In this document: in pieces, positions 8,359 to 17,075 of the stretch | How the letters are laid out: every line of letters starts with the position of its first letter | Position numbering within the stretch: the stretch's first letter is position 1 | From: Ensifer sp. LCM 4579 | GTDB taxonomy: Bacteria > Pseudomonadota > Alphaproteobacteria > Rhizobiales > Rhizobiaceae | Assembly: GCF_001854885.1 (NCBI RefSeq) | Contig: NZ_MDDV01000006.1 | Location: forward strand, 80,125 to 144,124 | Direction of reading: 5' to 3' | DNA length: 64,000 nt | Position numbers and translations under genes: made by a program | The notes under the pieces: generated by a model | Told to the model about the DNA's origin: nothing | Databases searched by the model: none | What the model saw: the letters and a program-made list of their open reading frames with translations, nothing else

Positions 8359-8569
8359 ACCCCCCTCTGCCCTACCGGGCATCTCCCCCACAAGGGGGGA
8401 GATCGGCAAGACGCAGCCACACAGTTTCCTTTTCAGAGGACCGTCTCGACCACCCGCCGCACGTTGAGAACATTTCAGTATTACTCGGCGATCGCTGACT
8501 GGCAAAGACATCGCCCCAACCAATCTCCCCCCTTGTGGGGGAGATGCCCGGCAGGGCAGAGGGGGGTAA
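8359..8569. repeat. Inverted pair of about 47-bp palindromic repeats (family B)
   Basis: Two nearly identical copies lie in opposite orientation at about 8359-8403 and 8521-8569. Each joins a CTCTGCCCT(A/G)CCGGGCA block to an ATCTCCCCC-ACAAG-GGGGGAGAT palindrome. They could form a long stem around a loop of roughly 115 bases between the acyl-CoA dehydrogenase and the acyl-CoA synthetase genes. The second copy ends about 40 bases before the synthetase start and does not cover its ribosome site. Confidence 0.85.
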
Positions 8570-8612
8570 GCCACGGATCGCACCCCCTCGGCACACTCGA
8601 AGGAGGCGCAGC

Positions 8613-10676
8613 ATGACCAGCCCTCCCCGCTCCCTCGACCGCCTCATCCGCCCACGTTCCATCGCCGTCTTTGGCGGCAAGGAAGCCCGCCGGGTCATTG
8701 AGCAATGCGACCGGGTGGGTTATTCCGGCCAGATCTGGCCGGTCCATCCGCGCGAACAGGAAATCCTCGGCCGCCGCTGCTACCGCTCTGTCGCCGAGCT
8801 TCCGGAAGCGCCGGACGCCGCCTTCGTCGGGGTTAACCGGGCGCTGACGATCGAGATCATCCGCGACCTTGCGGCCCGCGGAGCTGGCGGCGCCATTTGC
8901 TATGCCTCCGGTTTTCGCGAGGCGGCGAACGAACTGGCCGACGGCAACGGTCTGCAGGAGGCGCTGGTCGCGGCCGCCGGCGACATGCCGGTCGTCGGCC
9001 CCAATTGCTACGGCTTCATCAATATGCTGGATGGCGCCCTGCTCTGGCCCGACCAGCACGGCATGCAACGCATCGAGCGCGGCGTCGCGATCCTCACGCA
9101 ATCCTCGAACATCGCCTGCAACATCTCGATGCAGAAGCGCGGGCTGCCGCTCGCCTATGTCATGACCGCCGGCAACCAGGCACAGACCGGACTTTCCGAC
9201 CTCGCCTGCGCCGTCGTCGAGGATCCGCGCGTCACCGCCGTCGGGCTCCACATCGAGGGTTTCGACAGCGTCGAAGCGCTGGAGCGTCTAGCGGCGCGCG
9301 CGCGGCAATTGCGTAAGCCGATCGTGACGCTGAAGGTCGGCAAGTCGAAGGCCGCACAGCTTGCGACGGTGTCCCACACCGCCTCTCTTGCCGGCAATGA
9401 CCGCGTCTCTTCGGCGCTTCTCGCCCGCCTCGGCATTGGCCGCGTCGACACGCTTCCGGAGCTTCTGGAAACGCTGAAGCTCCTGCATCTCCATGGTCCG
9501 CTCGATAGCGCCGACATTTCCTCGATGAGCTGTTCCGGCGGCGAGGCGTCGCTGATGGCGGATGCGGGCGTCAAGCGCCGGCTCAATTTCCGCCCGCTGC
9601 GGGAGGACCAGCGCCAGCCGCTCAAGGAAGCTCTCGGCGAAATGGTGACAATTTCCAATCCGCTCGACTACCACACCTTTGTCTGGGGCAATCGCGAAAG
9701 ACAGAGTGCGGCCTTCGCCGCGATGATGCGCGGCGGCTATGCGCTCAACCTGATCGTGCTCGATTTCCCCCGTCTCGATCGTTGCGACGCCGCCGACTGG
9801 GTGATGACCTGCGAGGCGGTGATCGACGCGGCGAAGGCGACCGCTGCCGCCGCCGGAATCGTTGCCAGCCTTGGTGAAAACATGCCGGAGGAAACGGCGC
9901 TCTCGCTGATCGCAGCAGGCGTCGTGCCCTTCCTCGGCATAGACGAGGCGCTCGCCGCCGCGGAGGTCGCTGCGGCGATCGGTGCGGTCTGGGCGAGACC
10001 TGCGGCCCAGCCGCTTCTAGTGGCGGGGATCCCGGATGGCGAAGCCGTGACCCTGACGGAAGCTGAAGCCAAAGCGGAACTGGCGCAAGCCGGCATCGCC
10101 GTTCCGCCGGGCAGAACCGCGCAATCACCGGCGCAGGCGGCGAATGCCGGCGAGGCGCTGGGCTTCCCCGTCGTGCTCAAAGGCCTGGGCGTCGCGCACA
10201 AGACCGAAGCCGGCGCGGTCAGGCTCAACCTGGCGAGCCGCGACGAGGTGCTTGCGGCGGCCGAGGAGATGGCCTCGGGCGCATCCGGCTATCTGGTGGA
10301 GAAGATGGTCGCCAAACCCGTCGCGGAGGTGATCGTCGGCGCCATGCGCGATGCGGTCGCGGGCCCAGTGCTCACCATCGGCGCCGGCGGAATCCTGGTG
10401 GAAATGCTGGACGACACGGCGATCCTGACGCTTCCGACGACGGAAGAGGCAATCCGCGAAGCCATTCATGGCCTGAAGATCAGTAAGCTGATGGGGGGCT
10501 ATCGCGGCGCTCCGAAGGCGGATGTCGCATCTCTCGTAAGAACTGTCGCTGCCGTCGCATCCTATGTCGTTGCAAACGCTGCGAAACTCGACGAACTGGA
10601 TATCAATCCTATAATGGTGTTGCCGGACGGCTGCGGAGCCGTTGCCGCCGACGCCCTGATCCGCCGGAGGAAATAG
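8613..10676 (+). CDS. NDP-forming acyl-CoA synthetase (CoA-binding, succinyl-CoA-ligase-like and ATP-grasp domains)
   Basis: The 687-residue protein has the three-part layout of NDP-forming acyl-CoA synthetases. A CoA-binding Rossmann domain comes first (about 8-130, RPRSIAVFGGKEARRV). A succinyl-CoA-ligase-like domain follows, with the conserved SHTASLAGND stretch. The C-terminal ATP-grasp domain (about 475-685) contains GFPVVLKGLGVAHKTEAGAV. No acetyltransferase domain is attached. In this operon it probably activates gamma-butyrobetaine or a related betaine to its CoA ester, a task done in enteric bacteria by the unrelated CaiC and CaiB. The start at 8613 has AAGGAGG in front. The substrate is inferred. 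Confidence 0.82.
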   Translation: MTSPPRSLDRLIRPRSIAVFGGKEARRVIEQCDRVGYSGQIWPVHPREQEILGRRCYRSVAELPEAPDAAFVGVNRALTIEIIRDLAARGAGGAICYASGFREAANELADGNGLQEALVAAAGDMPVVGPNCYGFINMLDGALLWPDQHGMQRIERGVAILTQSSNIACNISMQKRGLPLAYVMTAGNQAQTGLSDLACAVVEDPRVTAVGLHIEGFDSVEALERLAARARQLRKPIVTLKVGKSKAAQLATVSHTASLAGNDRVSSALLARLGIGRVDTLPELLETLKLLHLHGPLDSADISSMSCSGGEASLMADAGVKRRLNFRPLREDQRQPLKEALGEMVTISNPLDYHTFVWGNRERQSAAFAAMMRGGYALNLIVLDFPRLDRCDAADWVMTCEAVIDAAKATAAAAGIVASLGENMPEETALSLIAAGVVPFLGIDEALAAAEVAAAIGAVWARPAAQPLLVAGIPDGEAVTLTEAEAKAELAQAGIAVPPGRTAQSPAQAANAGEALGFPVVLKGLGVAHKTEAGAVRLNLASRDEVLAAAEEMASGASGYLVEKMVAKPVAEVIVGAMRDAVAGPVLTIGAGGILVEMLDDTAILTLPTTEEAIREAIHGLKISKLMGGYRGAPKADVASLVRTVAAVASYVVANAAKLDELDINPIMVLPDGCGAVAADALIRRRK

Positions 10677-10681
10677 CGCCT

Positions 10682-11464
10682 ATGACCGGACCGATCCACA
10701 CCCGTCGCGAAGGCGGCATCCTCGAAGTCACCATCGACCGGCCGAAGGCGAACGCCATCGACTTGAAGACGAGCCGGATCATGGGCGACGTCTTCCGCGA
10801 TTTCCGCGACGATCCGGACCTCCGGGTCGCCATCGTCACCGGTGCGGGCGAAAGATTCTTTTGCGCCGGCTGGGACCTCAAGGCCGCGGCAGCGGGCGAT
10901 GCCGTCGATGGCGACTACGGCATCGGCGGTTTCGGCGGCATGCAGGAACTGCGCGACCTGAACAAGCCGATCATCGCCGCCGTCAACGGCATCTGTTGCG
11001 GCGGCGGCCTGGAAATCGCGCTGTCGACGGACCTGATCCTTGCCGCGGAGCATGCAAGCTTTGCGCTGCCGGAGATCCGCTCGGGCACGGTCGCCGATGC
11101 AGCCTCGATCAAGCTGCCGAAGCGCATCCCCTACCACATCGCGATGGACATGCTTTTGACTGGCCGCTGGCTCGAAGCCGGCGAGGCCCATCGCTGGGGC
11201 TTCGTCAACGAGATCCTGCCGGCCGCGCGGCTGATGGAGCGTGCCTGGGAACTCGCGCGCCTGCTCGAAAGCGGTCCGCCGCTCGTCTATGCCGCCATCA
11301 AGGAAGTGGTGCGCGAAGCCGAGGGCCGCGACTTTCAGACGACGATGAACAGGATCACCCGCCGTCAATTGCGGACGGTCGACGTGCTCTATTCGAGCGA
11401 AGACCAGTTGGAAGGGGCGCGCGCATTTGCCGAGAAGCGCGACCCGGTTTGGAAAGGGCGCTAG
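10682..11464 (+). CDS. caiD: CaiD-like crotonobetainyl-CoA hydratase (enoyl-CoA hydratase family)
   Basis: The 260-residue crotonase-fold protein closely follows enterobacterial CaiD as I remember it. Shared stretches include DRPKANAID, FRDDP-LRVAI-TGAGE-FF, AGWDLKAAA and the C-terminal FAEKRDPVWKGR. It should hydrate crotonobetainyl-CoA to L-carnitinyl-CoA. It begins 6 bases after the acyl-CoA synthetase stop, so the two are one transcription unit. Release of free carnitine from the CoA ester needs a thioesterase or CoA transfer; no CaiB is present in this window, so the thioesterase domain of the dehydrogenase fusion may help. Confidence 0.88.
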   Translation: MTGPIHTRREGGILEVTIDRPKANAIDLKTSRIMGDVFRDFRDDPDLRVAIVTGAGERFFCAGWDLKAAAAGDAVDGDYGIGGFGGMQELRDLNKPIIAAVNGICCGGGLEIALSTDLILAAEHASFALPEIRSGTVADAASIKLPKRIPYHIAMDMLLTGRWLEAGEAHRWGFVNEILPAARLMERAWELARLLESGPPLVYAAIKEVVREAEGRDFQTTMNRITRRQLRTVDVLYSSEDQLEGARAFAEKRDPVWKGR

Positions 11465-11829
11465 CAGGTGCCGCAAAAGCCCCACGGCTTTGCGACCAGG
11501 ACCTGCGGCAAACCCAAGGAATCTAAACAGATAATCGTGGGTAAACCCATGAATATCTGCTTAGAATGAAATGATCGGCCGCACATTGACGACGAACGGC
11601 CCCCATAGACAGGCTTTATGGGAAGAATTGATAAACTGGGACGTTACAAGCTGCATCCAACTGGCTAGCCTTAGCAGCAGCGGCGGCCCTGAAAGGAACG
11701 GGAGGACGGGCAAGAAGATACTCGAACAGGCTGCGAAGCCGCCTTGAGCCACTACTAAATGGCGAAGCGCAACAGTCTCTACCAATCACAACGAAACGGC
11801 GAATGCCGGCTAAAGAAGGGAACAGGGGA
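11465..11829. promoter_or_regulatory. Intergenic region with a 32-bp imperfect palindrome before the ABC importer operon
   Basis: This 365-bp gap ends the carnitine operon and precedes the ABC importer. Just after the caiD stop, a hairpin CGCAAAAGCC-CCAC-GGCTTTGCG spans about 11473-11495 but lacks a T tract. At 11528-11559 two 15-base arms separated by AA match at 13 of 15 positions (CAGATAATCGTGGGT and the reverse complement of ACCCATGAATATCTG). This is a good candidate operator or mRNA structure. I see no gene in the gap. Confidence 0.5.
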
Positions 11830-13419
11830 ATGAGCGATTACAAGGACTTTCTGACACGACAGGTCATGCTGGGCAAAATGAACCGGCGCGAATTTCTCGG
11901 ACGCGCGGCCGCCCTCGGTATAGCCGCGTCGACGGCGAACACGCTTTTCGCGACCAGTGCCGCGGCGCAGGAGCCGAAGCGCGGCGGTCACCTGAAGCTC
12001 GGCCTCGAGGGCGCAGCCGCCACCGATTCCAGGGATCCGGCGAAGGCGCTGTCGCAATTCCTGTTCGTCGTCGGCCGCAACTGGGGCGACACCCTCGTCG
12101 AAAGCCATCCGACGACCGGTGCACCGGTGCCGGCGCTTGCCGAATCCTGGGAGCCTTCCGCGGACGCGTCGACTTGGACCTTCGCGATCCGCAAGGGCGT
12201 CAAGTTCCACGACGGCAAGGAACTGACCGTCGACGACGTGGTCAAGACGCTGCAGCGCCACACGGACGAGAAGTCCGAGTCGGGCGCGCTGGGCGTCATG
12301 AAGTCGATCAAGGAGATCAAGGCGGACGGCGACAAGCTGGTGCTGGTGCTGACGGAAGGCAATGCGGACCTGCCGCTGCTTCTTTCCGACTATCACCTCA
12401 TCATCCAGCCGAACGGCGGCCTTGACAATCCCGACGCGATGATCGGCACCGGCCCTTATAAGGTCATGAGCTTCGAACCGGGCGTGCGCGCCACCTTCGA
12501 GAAGAACGCCGACGATTGGCGCACGGACCGCGGCTATGTCGATTCGGTCGAACTCATCGCCATGAACGACGCGACGGCGCGTATCGCCGCGCTTTCCTCC
12601 GGCCAGGTGCACTTTATCAACCGGGTCGACCCGAAGACGGTGTCTTTGTTGAAGCGGGCGCCAACCGTCGAGATCCTGAACACTTCCGGCCGCGGCCACT
12701 ACGTCTTCATCATGCACTGCAACACCGCGCCGTTCGACAATAACGACCTTCGGATGGCGCTGAAGTTGGCGATGGATCGCGAGACCATGGTCCAGCGCAT
12801 CCTTGGCGGCTACGGCAAGATCGGCAACGACTTCCCGATCAACGAAACCTATGCCCTGTTCCCGGAGGGGATCGAGCAGCGCACCTACGACCCGGACAAG
12901 GCCGCCTTCCACTACAAGAAGTCGGGCCACAGCGGATCGGTCCTGCTGCGCACGTCCGACGTCGCCTTTCCGGGTGCGGTCGACGCGGCCGTTCTCTATC
13001 AGGCGAGCGCAAAGAAGGCCGGCATCGACATCGAGGTCAAGCGCGAGCCCGGCGACGGCTATTGGACCAATGTATGGAACGCCCAGCCCTTCTGCACCTC
13101 CTATTGGGGCGGCCGGCCGACCCAGGACCAGATGTATTCGACCGCCTATCTGTCGACGGCCGACTGGAACGACACCCGTTTCCTGCGCCCGGATTTCGAC
13201 AAGCTCCTGCTCGAGGCACGCTCCGAACTGGATGAGGCCAAGCGCAAGGAGATGTACCGCACCATGGCGTTGATGGTGCGCGACGAAGGCGGCCTGATCC
13301 TGCCCATGTTCAACGATTTCGTGAACGCGGCGAGCAAGCAGGTGAAGGGCTATGTCCACGACATCGGCAACGACATGTCGAACGGCTATGTCGCGACCCG
13401 GGTCTGGCTGGACGCCTGA
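11830..13419 (+). CDS. Periplasmic substrate-binding protein of a peptide/opine-type ABC importer (family 5)
   Basis: The 529-residue protein starts with a twin-arginine type leader (NRREFLGRAAALGIAAST) ending near SAAAQ around residue 49, so it is probably exported folded through Tat. The body has the extracellular solute-binding family 5 pattern (PALAESWEPSADASTWTFAI, VKFHDGKELTVDDV, DLRMALKLAMDRETMV). It is the first gene of an importer with two permeases and a double ATPase. Family 5 proteins bind peptides, nickel, opines or other compounds, so the ligand is not fixed. Its position next to carnitine genes and before two hydrolases suggests an ester or amide substrate. Confidence 0.88.
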   Translation: MSDYKDFLTRQVMLGKMNRREFLGRAAALGIAASTANTLFATSAAAQEPKRGGHLKLGLEGAAATDSRDPAKALSQFLFVVGRNWGDTLVESHPTTGAPVPALAESWEPSADASTWTFAIRKGVKFHDGKELTVDDVVKTLQRHTDEKSESGALGVMKSIKEIKADGDKLVLVLTEGNADLPLLLSDYHLIIQPNGGLDNPDAMIGTGPYKVMSFEPGVRATFEKNADDWRTDRGYVDSVELIAMNDATARIAALSSGQVHFINRVDPKTVSLLKRAPTVEILNTSGRGHYVFIMHCNTAPFDNNDLRMALKLAMDRETMVQRILGGYGKIGNDFPINETYALFPEGIEQRTYDPDKAAFHYKKSGHSGSVLLRTSDVAFPGAVDAAVLYQASAKKAGIDIEVKREPGDGYWTNVWNAQPFCTSYWGGRPTQDQMYSTAYLSTADWNDTRFLRPDFDKLLLEARSELDEAKRKEMYRTMALMVRDEGGLILPMFNDFVNAASKQVKGYVHDIGNDMSNGYVATRVWLDA

Positions 13420-13421
13420 CG

Positions 13422-14534
13422 ATGACAAGCGGACCAATGGCTGGTCCGGTTCCGACGGATGAGACCGCGCGCGAAATCGACGCGCGGTCCACCGACCTTT
13501 CCGGAGTGCCAGCAAATCCCACAGCCGCCGTCGCCATGGGCGACATCGGCGGCACGTTCTGGCGGCGTTTCGTCTTTCGTCGTCCGCTCGCGGCGCTGAT
13601 CCTCAAGCGCCTCGGGCTAAGCGTTGGACTGCTCTTCGCCGTGTCGCTGATGATTTCCGGCGGCATCGAGGCGCTGCCCGGCGATTTCGCCACCACCTAT
13701 CTCGGGCAATCGGCAACGCCCCAGGCGGTGGAGAACATCCGACGGGATCTCGGCCTCGACCGACCGTGGAGCGAACGCTACTTGAGTTGGCTCGGCGGCG
13801 CCGTCACGGGCGATTTCGGCACCTCCTGGGCGAGCAAGCAATCCGTGAGCGAACAGATCGGCAAGCGGCTCGGCAATTCGCTTTTTCTCGCCTTCTTCGC
13901 GGCACTCGTCTCGGTGCCGCTAGCGGTCGGCCTCGGCATGGTGGCGGTACAATTCCGCAACCGCATGCCGGACAAGATCATCAATGTGATCTCGCTTGCG
14001 GCGATTTCGCTGCCGGAATTCTTCGTTGGCTATCTTCTGATCATGGTCTTCGCCGTCGAATGGGGCGTCGCCACCTTCCCGGCCACCGTCTATGACGGCA
14101 TGGCGTTTACCGATCGGCTGTCGGCGATCGCGCTTCCCGTCGCGACGCTCGTGCTGGTCGTCCTTGCCCACATGATGCGCATGACGCGGGCGGCGATCCT
14201 CAACGTCATGTCCTCGGCCTATGTCGAGACGGCGGAACTGAAAGGGCTCAGCACCTTCCGCATCATCGCCCGTCATGCCGCGCCGAATGCGGTGGCGCCG
14301 GTGATCAACGTCGTCGCGCTCAACCTCGCCTATCTGGTCGTCGGCGTGGTCGTCGTGGAGGTCGTCTTCGTCTATCCGGGCATGGGGCAATATATGGTCG
14401 ATGCGGTGACGGTGCGCGATATGCCGGTCGTGCAGGCCTGCGGGCTCATTTTCGCGGCCTTCTACATCTTCCTCAACATGGCGGCCGACATTCTCGCCAT
14501 TCTCGCCAATCCGAGACTGAGGCATCCGCGATGA
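13422..14534 (+). CDS. ABC importer permease, DppB-like, with a long N-terminal extension
   Basis: The 370-residue inner-membrane protein has the six-helix DppB/OppB layout. About 65 extra residues precede the first helix (LILKRLGLSVGLLFAVSLMI), longer than usual. The EAA loop reads YVETAELKGLSTFRIIARHA. The start lies 2 bases after the upstream stop, and the stop overlaps the next start as ATGA, so translation is coupled. An internal start closer to the first helix is possible but no better ribosome site was seen. Confidence 0.85.
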   Translation: MTSGPMAGPVPTDETAREIDARSTDLSGVPANPTAAVAMGDIGGTFWRRFVFRRPLAALILKRLGLSVGLLFAVSLMISGGIEALPGDFATTYLGQSATPQAVENIRRDLGLDRPWSERYLSWLGGAVTGDFGTSWASKQSVSEQIGKRLGNSLFLAFFAALVSVPLAVGLGMVAVQFRNRMPDKIINVISLAAISLPEFFVGYLLIMVFAVEWGVATFPATVYDGMAFTDRLSAIALPVATLVLVVLAHMMRMTRAAILNVMSSAYVETAELKGLSTFRIIARHAAPNAVAPVINVVALNLAYLVVGVVVVEVVFVYPGMGQYMVDAVTVRDMPVVQACGLIFAAFYIFLNMAADILAILANPRLRHPR

Positions 14535-15358
14535 ACGTGAAATCCATACCAATCAGCGCCTGGGTCGGCATTGCCGGCATCGCCATTGCGATCCTCTGCG
14601 CGGCCTTCGCGCCATTTCTCGCCCCCTTTGGAGAGCGGGAAATCGTCGGCGAGATCTGGATGCCGGCCGGTGGGGAATTCCTGCTCGGAACCGACAATCT
14701 CGGGCGCGACCTGCTCTCGCGCCTGATCTATGGCGCCCGCACCACTATCCTCGTGGCGCTGGCGGCAACCGTGCTCTCCTTCGCGCTCGGCATGGTCCTG
14801 AGCTTCGCCGCAGCCGTGATGGGCGGCTTCGTCGACCAGTTGTTCTCGCGCTTCAACGACCTGATGATGGCGATCCCCACACTGATCTTCGCCCTTGTCG
14901 TGCTTGCCGTGCTGCCACAGCACCTCTGGATCCTGATCCTCGTCATGGCCGTGCTCGATTCCACCCGCGTCTTCCGCATCGGCCGTGCCGTGGCACTCGA
15001 TGTCGCGGTGATGGAGTTCGTCGAGGCGGCAAGGCTACGCGGCGAAGGCTCGATCTGGATCATTTTCCGGGAAATCCTGCCGAACACGCTGTCGCCGCTG
15101 CTCGCCGAATTCGGCCTGCGCTTTGCCTTTTCGATCCTGTTTCTCTCCACCCTCTCCTTCCTCGGTCTCGGGATCCAGCCGCCGGCCGCCGATTGGGGCG
15201 GCATGGTCAAGGACAACAAGGACGGCATCATCTTCGGCATCTCAGCCGCGCTCGTGCCCGGTGCCGCGATCGCCATGCTTGCCATCTGCGTCAACCTGGT
15301 CGTCGACTGGCTGATGAAGCGCACCTCGAGCCTGAAAGGAGGCCGCGGCGATGCCTGA
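14531..15358 (+). CDS. ABC importer permease, DppC-like
   Basis: The 275-residue protein is the partner permease. It has a first helix near residues 10-30, a periplasmic segment with GTDNLGRDLLSRLIYGAR typical of DppC/OppC proteins, then five more helices. The coupling loop is FVEAARLRGEGSIWIIFREIL. It overlaps both neighbours (4 and 8 bases), as expected for stoichiometric production of complex members. Confidence 0.88.
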   Translation: MNVKSIPISAWVGIAGIAIAILCAAFAPFLAPFGEREIVGEIWMPAGGEFLLGTDNLGRDLLSRLIYGARTTILVALAATVLSFALGMVLSFAAAVMGGFVDQLFSRFNDLMMAIPTLIFALVVLAVLPQHLWILILVMAVLDSTRVFRIGRAVALDVAVMEFVEAARLRGEGSIWIIFREILPNTLSPLLAEFGLRFAFSILFLSTLSFLGLGIQPPAADWGGMVKDNKDGIIFGISAALVPGAAIAMLAICVNLVVDWLMKRTSSLKGGRGDA

Positions 15359-16982
15359 TCTGCTTTCCGTAAAGAACCTCAAGATCGAGGCGACGAGCTA
15401 TCCGCCGGGCGAACCGCCGAAGGTGGTCACATTGGTCGAAGGCGTCTCCTTCGACCTCGAGAAGGGCAAGGTGCTGGGCCTGATCGGCGAATCCGGCGCC
15501 GGCAAGTCGACGATCGGCCTTTCGGCGCTCGCCTATGGCCGCGGCGGCGTCCGTATCACCGGCGGCGAAGTGCTGCTCGACGGCAAGGACATCCTGAAGC
15601 TCGACAAGACCGGCATTCGCATGATCCGTGGCGCCCGGGTGTGCTACGTCGCCCAATCCGCCGCTGCCGCCTTCAACCCGGCCCACAAGCTGGGCGACCA
15701 GGTGATCGAAGCCTCGCTCCGCCACGGCATCATGACGCGCGAGGAAGCGAAGACGCGGGCGCTCTATCTTTTCCGGGTGCTCGGCCTTCCCAACCCGGAA
15801 AGCTTCGGCGAGCGCTATCCGCACCAGGTCTCCGGCGGGCAGTTGCAGCGCGCCATGACCGCCATGGCGCTCTGCCCCAATCCGGAGTTGATCGTCTTCG
15901 ACGAACCGACGACGGCGCTCGACGTGACGACGCAGATCGACGTGCTCGCGGCCATCAAGCACGCGATCGAGGAAACGCGTACGGCGGCGCTCTACATCAC
16001 CCACGACCTCGCGGTCGTGGCGCAAGTCTCCGACGACATCATGGTGCTGCGCCATGGCAAGACCGTCGAATACGGCACGACGAAGCAGGTGATCGAAGCC
16101 CCAAAGGAAGACTATACGCGGGCGCTGGTCAGCGTCCGCCAAACGAAGCGGGCAGAAGCCGAAGACCAATCCGGCGCACTTCTCAAGATCGAGCATGTCC
16201 ATGCCGCCTATGGCAACGGCTTCAAGGTGCTGCATGACGTCTCGATGCATCTGCCGAAGGGTCAGACGCTGGCGATCGTCGGCGAATCCGGCTCCGGCAA
16301 ATCGACGCTGGCGCGCGTCATCACCGGGCTCCTCCCGCCGACCGAGGGGCGGATCACCTTCGAGGGCAAGGAATTGCCGCAGGCTCTGAAGAGCCGGACA
16401 CAGGAGGAACTGCGCCGGATCCAGATGATCTACCAGATGGCGGACACGGCGATGAACCCGCGCCAGACGGTGCGCGACATCATCGGGCGGCCGCTCTCCT
16501 TCTATTTCGGCATGCGAGGCGCGAGGAAGACCGAACGTATCAAGGAATTGCTCGACCAGATCGAGATGGGCGCACGCTTCCAGGACCGTTACCCGGCCGA
16601 GCTTTCCGGCGGACAGAAGCAGCGCGTCGCCATCGCCCGCGCGCTCGCCGCCAAGCCCGAACTCATCCTCTGCGACGAGCCGACCTCGGCGCTCGACCCG
16701 CTTGTGGCCGAAGGCATCCTAAATCTGCTTTTGAAGCTTCAGGAGGAAACCGCTGTTTCCTATGTATTTATCACCCACGACATCGCCATCGTCCGAGCCA
16801 TTGCCGACAGCGTCGCCGTGATGCATCGCGGCCGACTGGTTCGCTTCGGGCCGAAATCGAAGGTGCTGTCGCCCCCCTTCGACGACTATACCGATCTCCT
16901 GCTGAAGTCGGTTCCGGAAATGGAGATCGGCTGGCTCGAAAGGGTGCTCGCGACTCGGCGCATGGAAAGCGCCGGGAATTGA
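15351..16982 (+). CDS. ABC importer ATPase with two fused nucleotide-binding domains (DppD-DppF type)
   Basis: The 543-residue cytoplasmic protein contains two complete ATPase domains. The first has Walker A GESGAGKST near 46, a signature VSGGQLQRAM and Walker B LIVFDEPTTALD. The second has Walker A GESGSGKST near 310, signature LSGGQKQRVAIARA and Walker B LILCDEPTSALD. Both look catalytically intact. The fusion replaces separate DppD and DppF subunits and completes the importer begun at 11830. Confidence 0.9.
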   Translation: MPDLLSVKNLKIEATSYPPGEPPKVVTLVEGVSFDLEKGKVLGLIGESGAGKSTIGLSALAYGRGGVRITGGEVLLDGKDILKLDKTGIRMIRGARVCYVAQSAAAAFNPAHKLGDQVIEASLRHGIMTREEAKTRALYLFRVLGLPNPESFGERYPHQVSGGQLQRAMTAMALCPNPELIVFDEPTTALDVTTQIDVLAAIKHAIEETRTAALYITHDLAVVAQVSDDIMVLRHGKTVEYGTTKQVIEAPKEDYTRALVSVRQTKRAEAEDQSGALLKIEHVHAAYGNGFKVLHDVSMHLPKGQTLAIVGESGSGKSTLARVITGLLPPTEGRITFEGKELPQALKSRTQEELRRIQMIYQMADTAMNPRQTVRDIIGRPLSFYFGMRGARKTERIKELLDQIEMGARFQDRYPAELSGGQKQRVAIARALAAKPELILCDEPTSALDPLVAEGILNLLLKLQEETAVSYVFITHDIAIVRAIADSVAVMHRGRLVRFGPKSKVLSPPFDDYTDLLLKSVPEMEIGWLERVLATRRMESAGN

Positions 16983-17075
16983 CGGCAGGCGGATCGGAGG
17001 CGCGCCCCTTTACGCCCGCCCCGCTCCTTCCGCTGCTTAAGATAGCGCGCCTGCAGGTGCATCTCGAGGAACAAC

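Noticed and set aside
5248..8569. Repeated palindromes as a CRISPR array
   Set aside because: Copies are few, vary in length and orientation, and lie in separate intergenic gaps without regular spacers.
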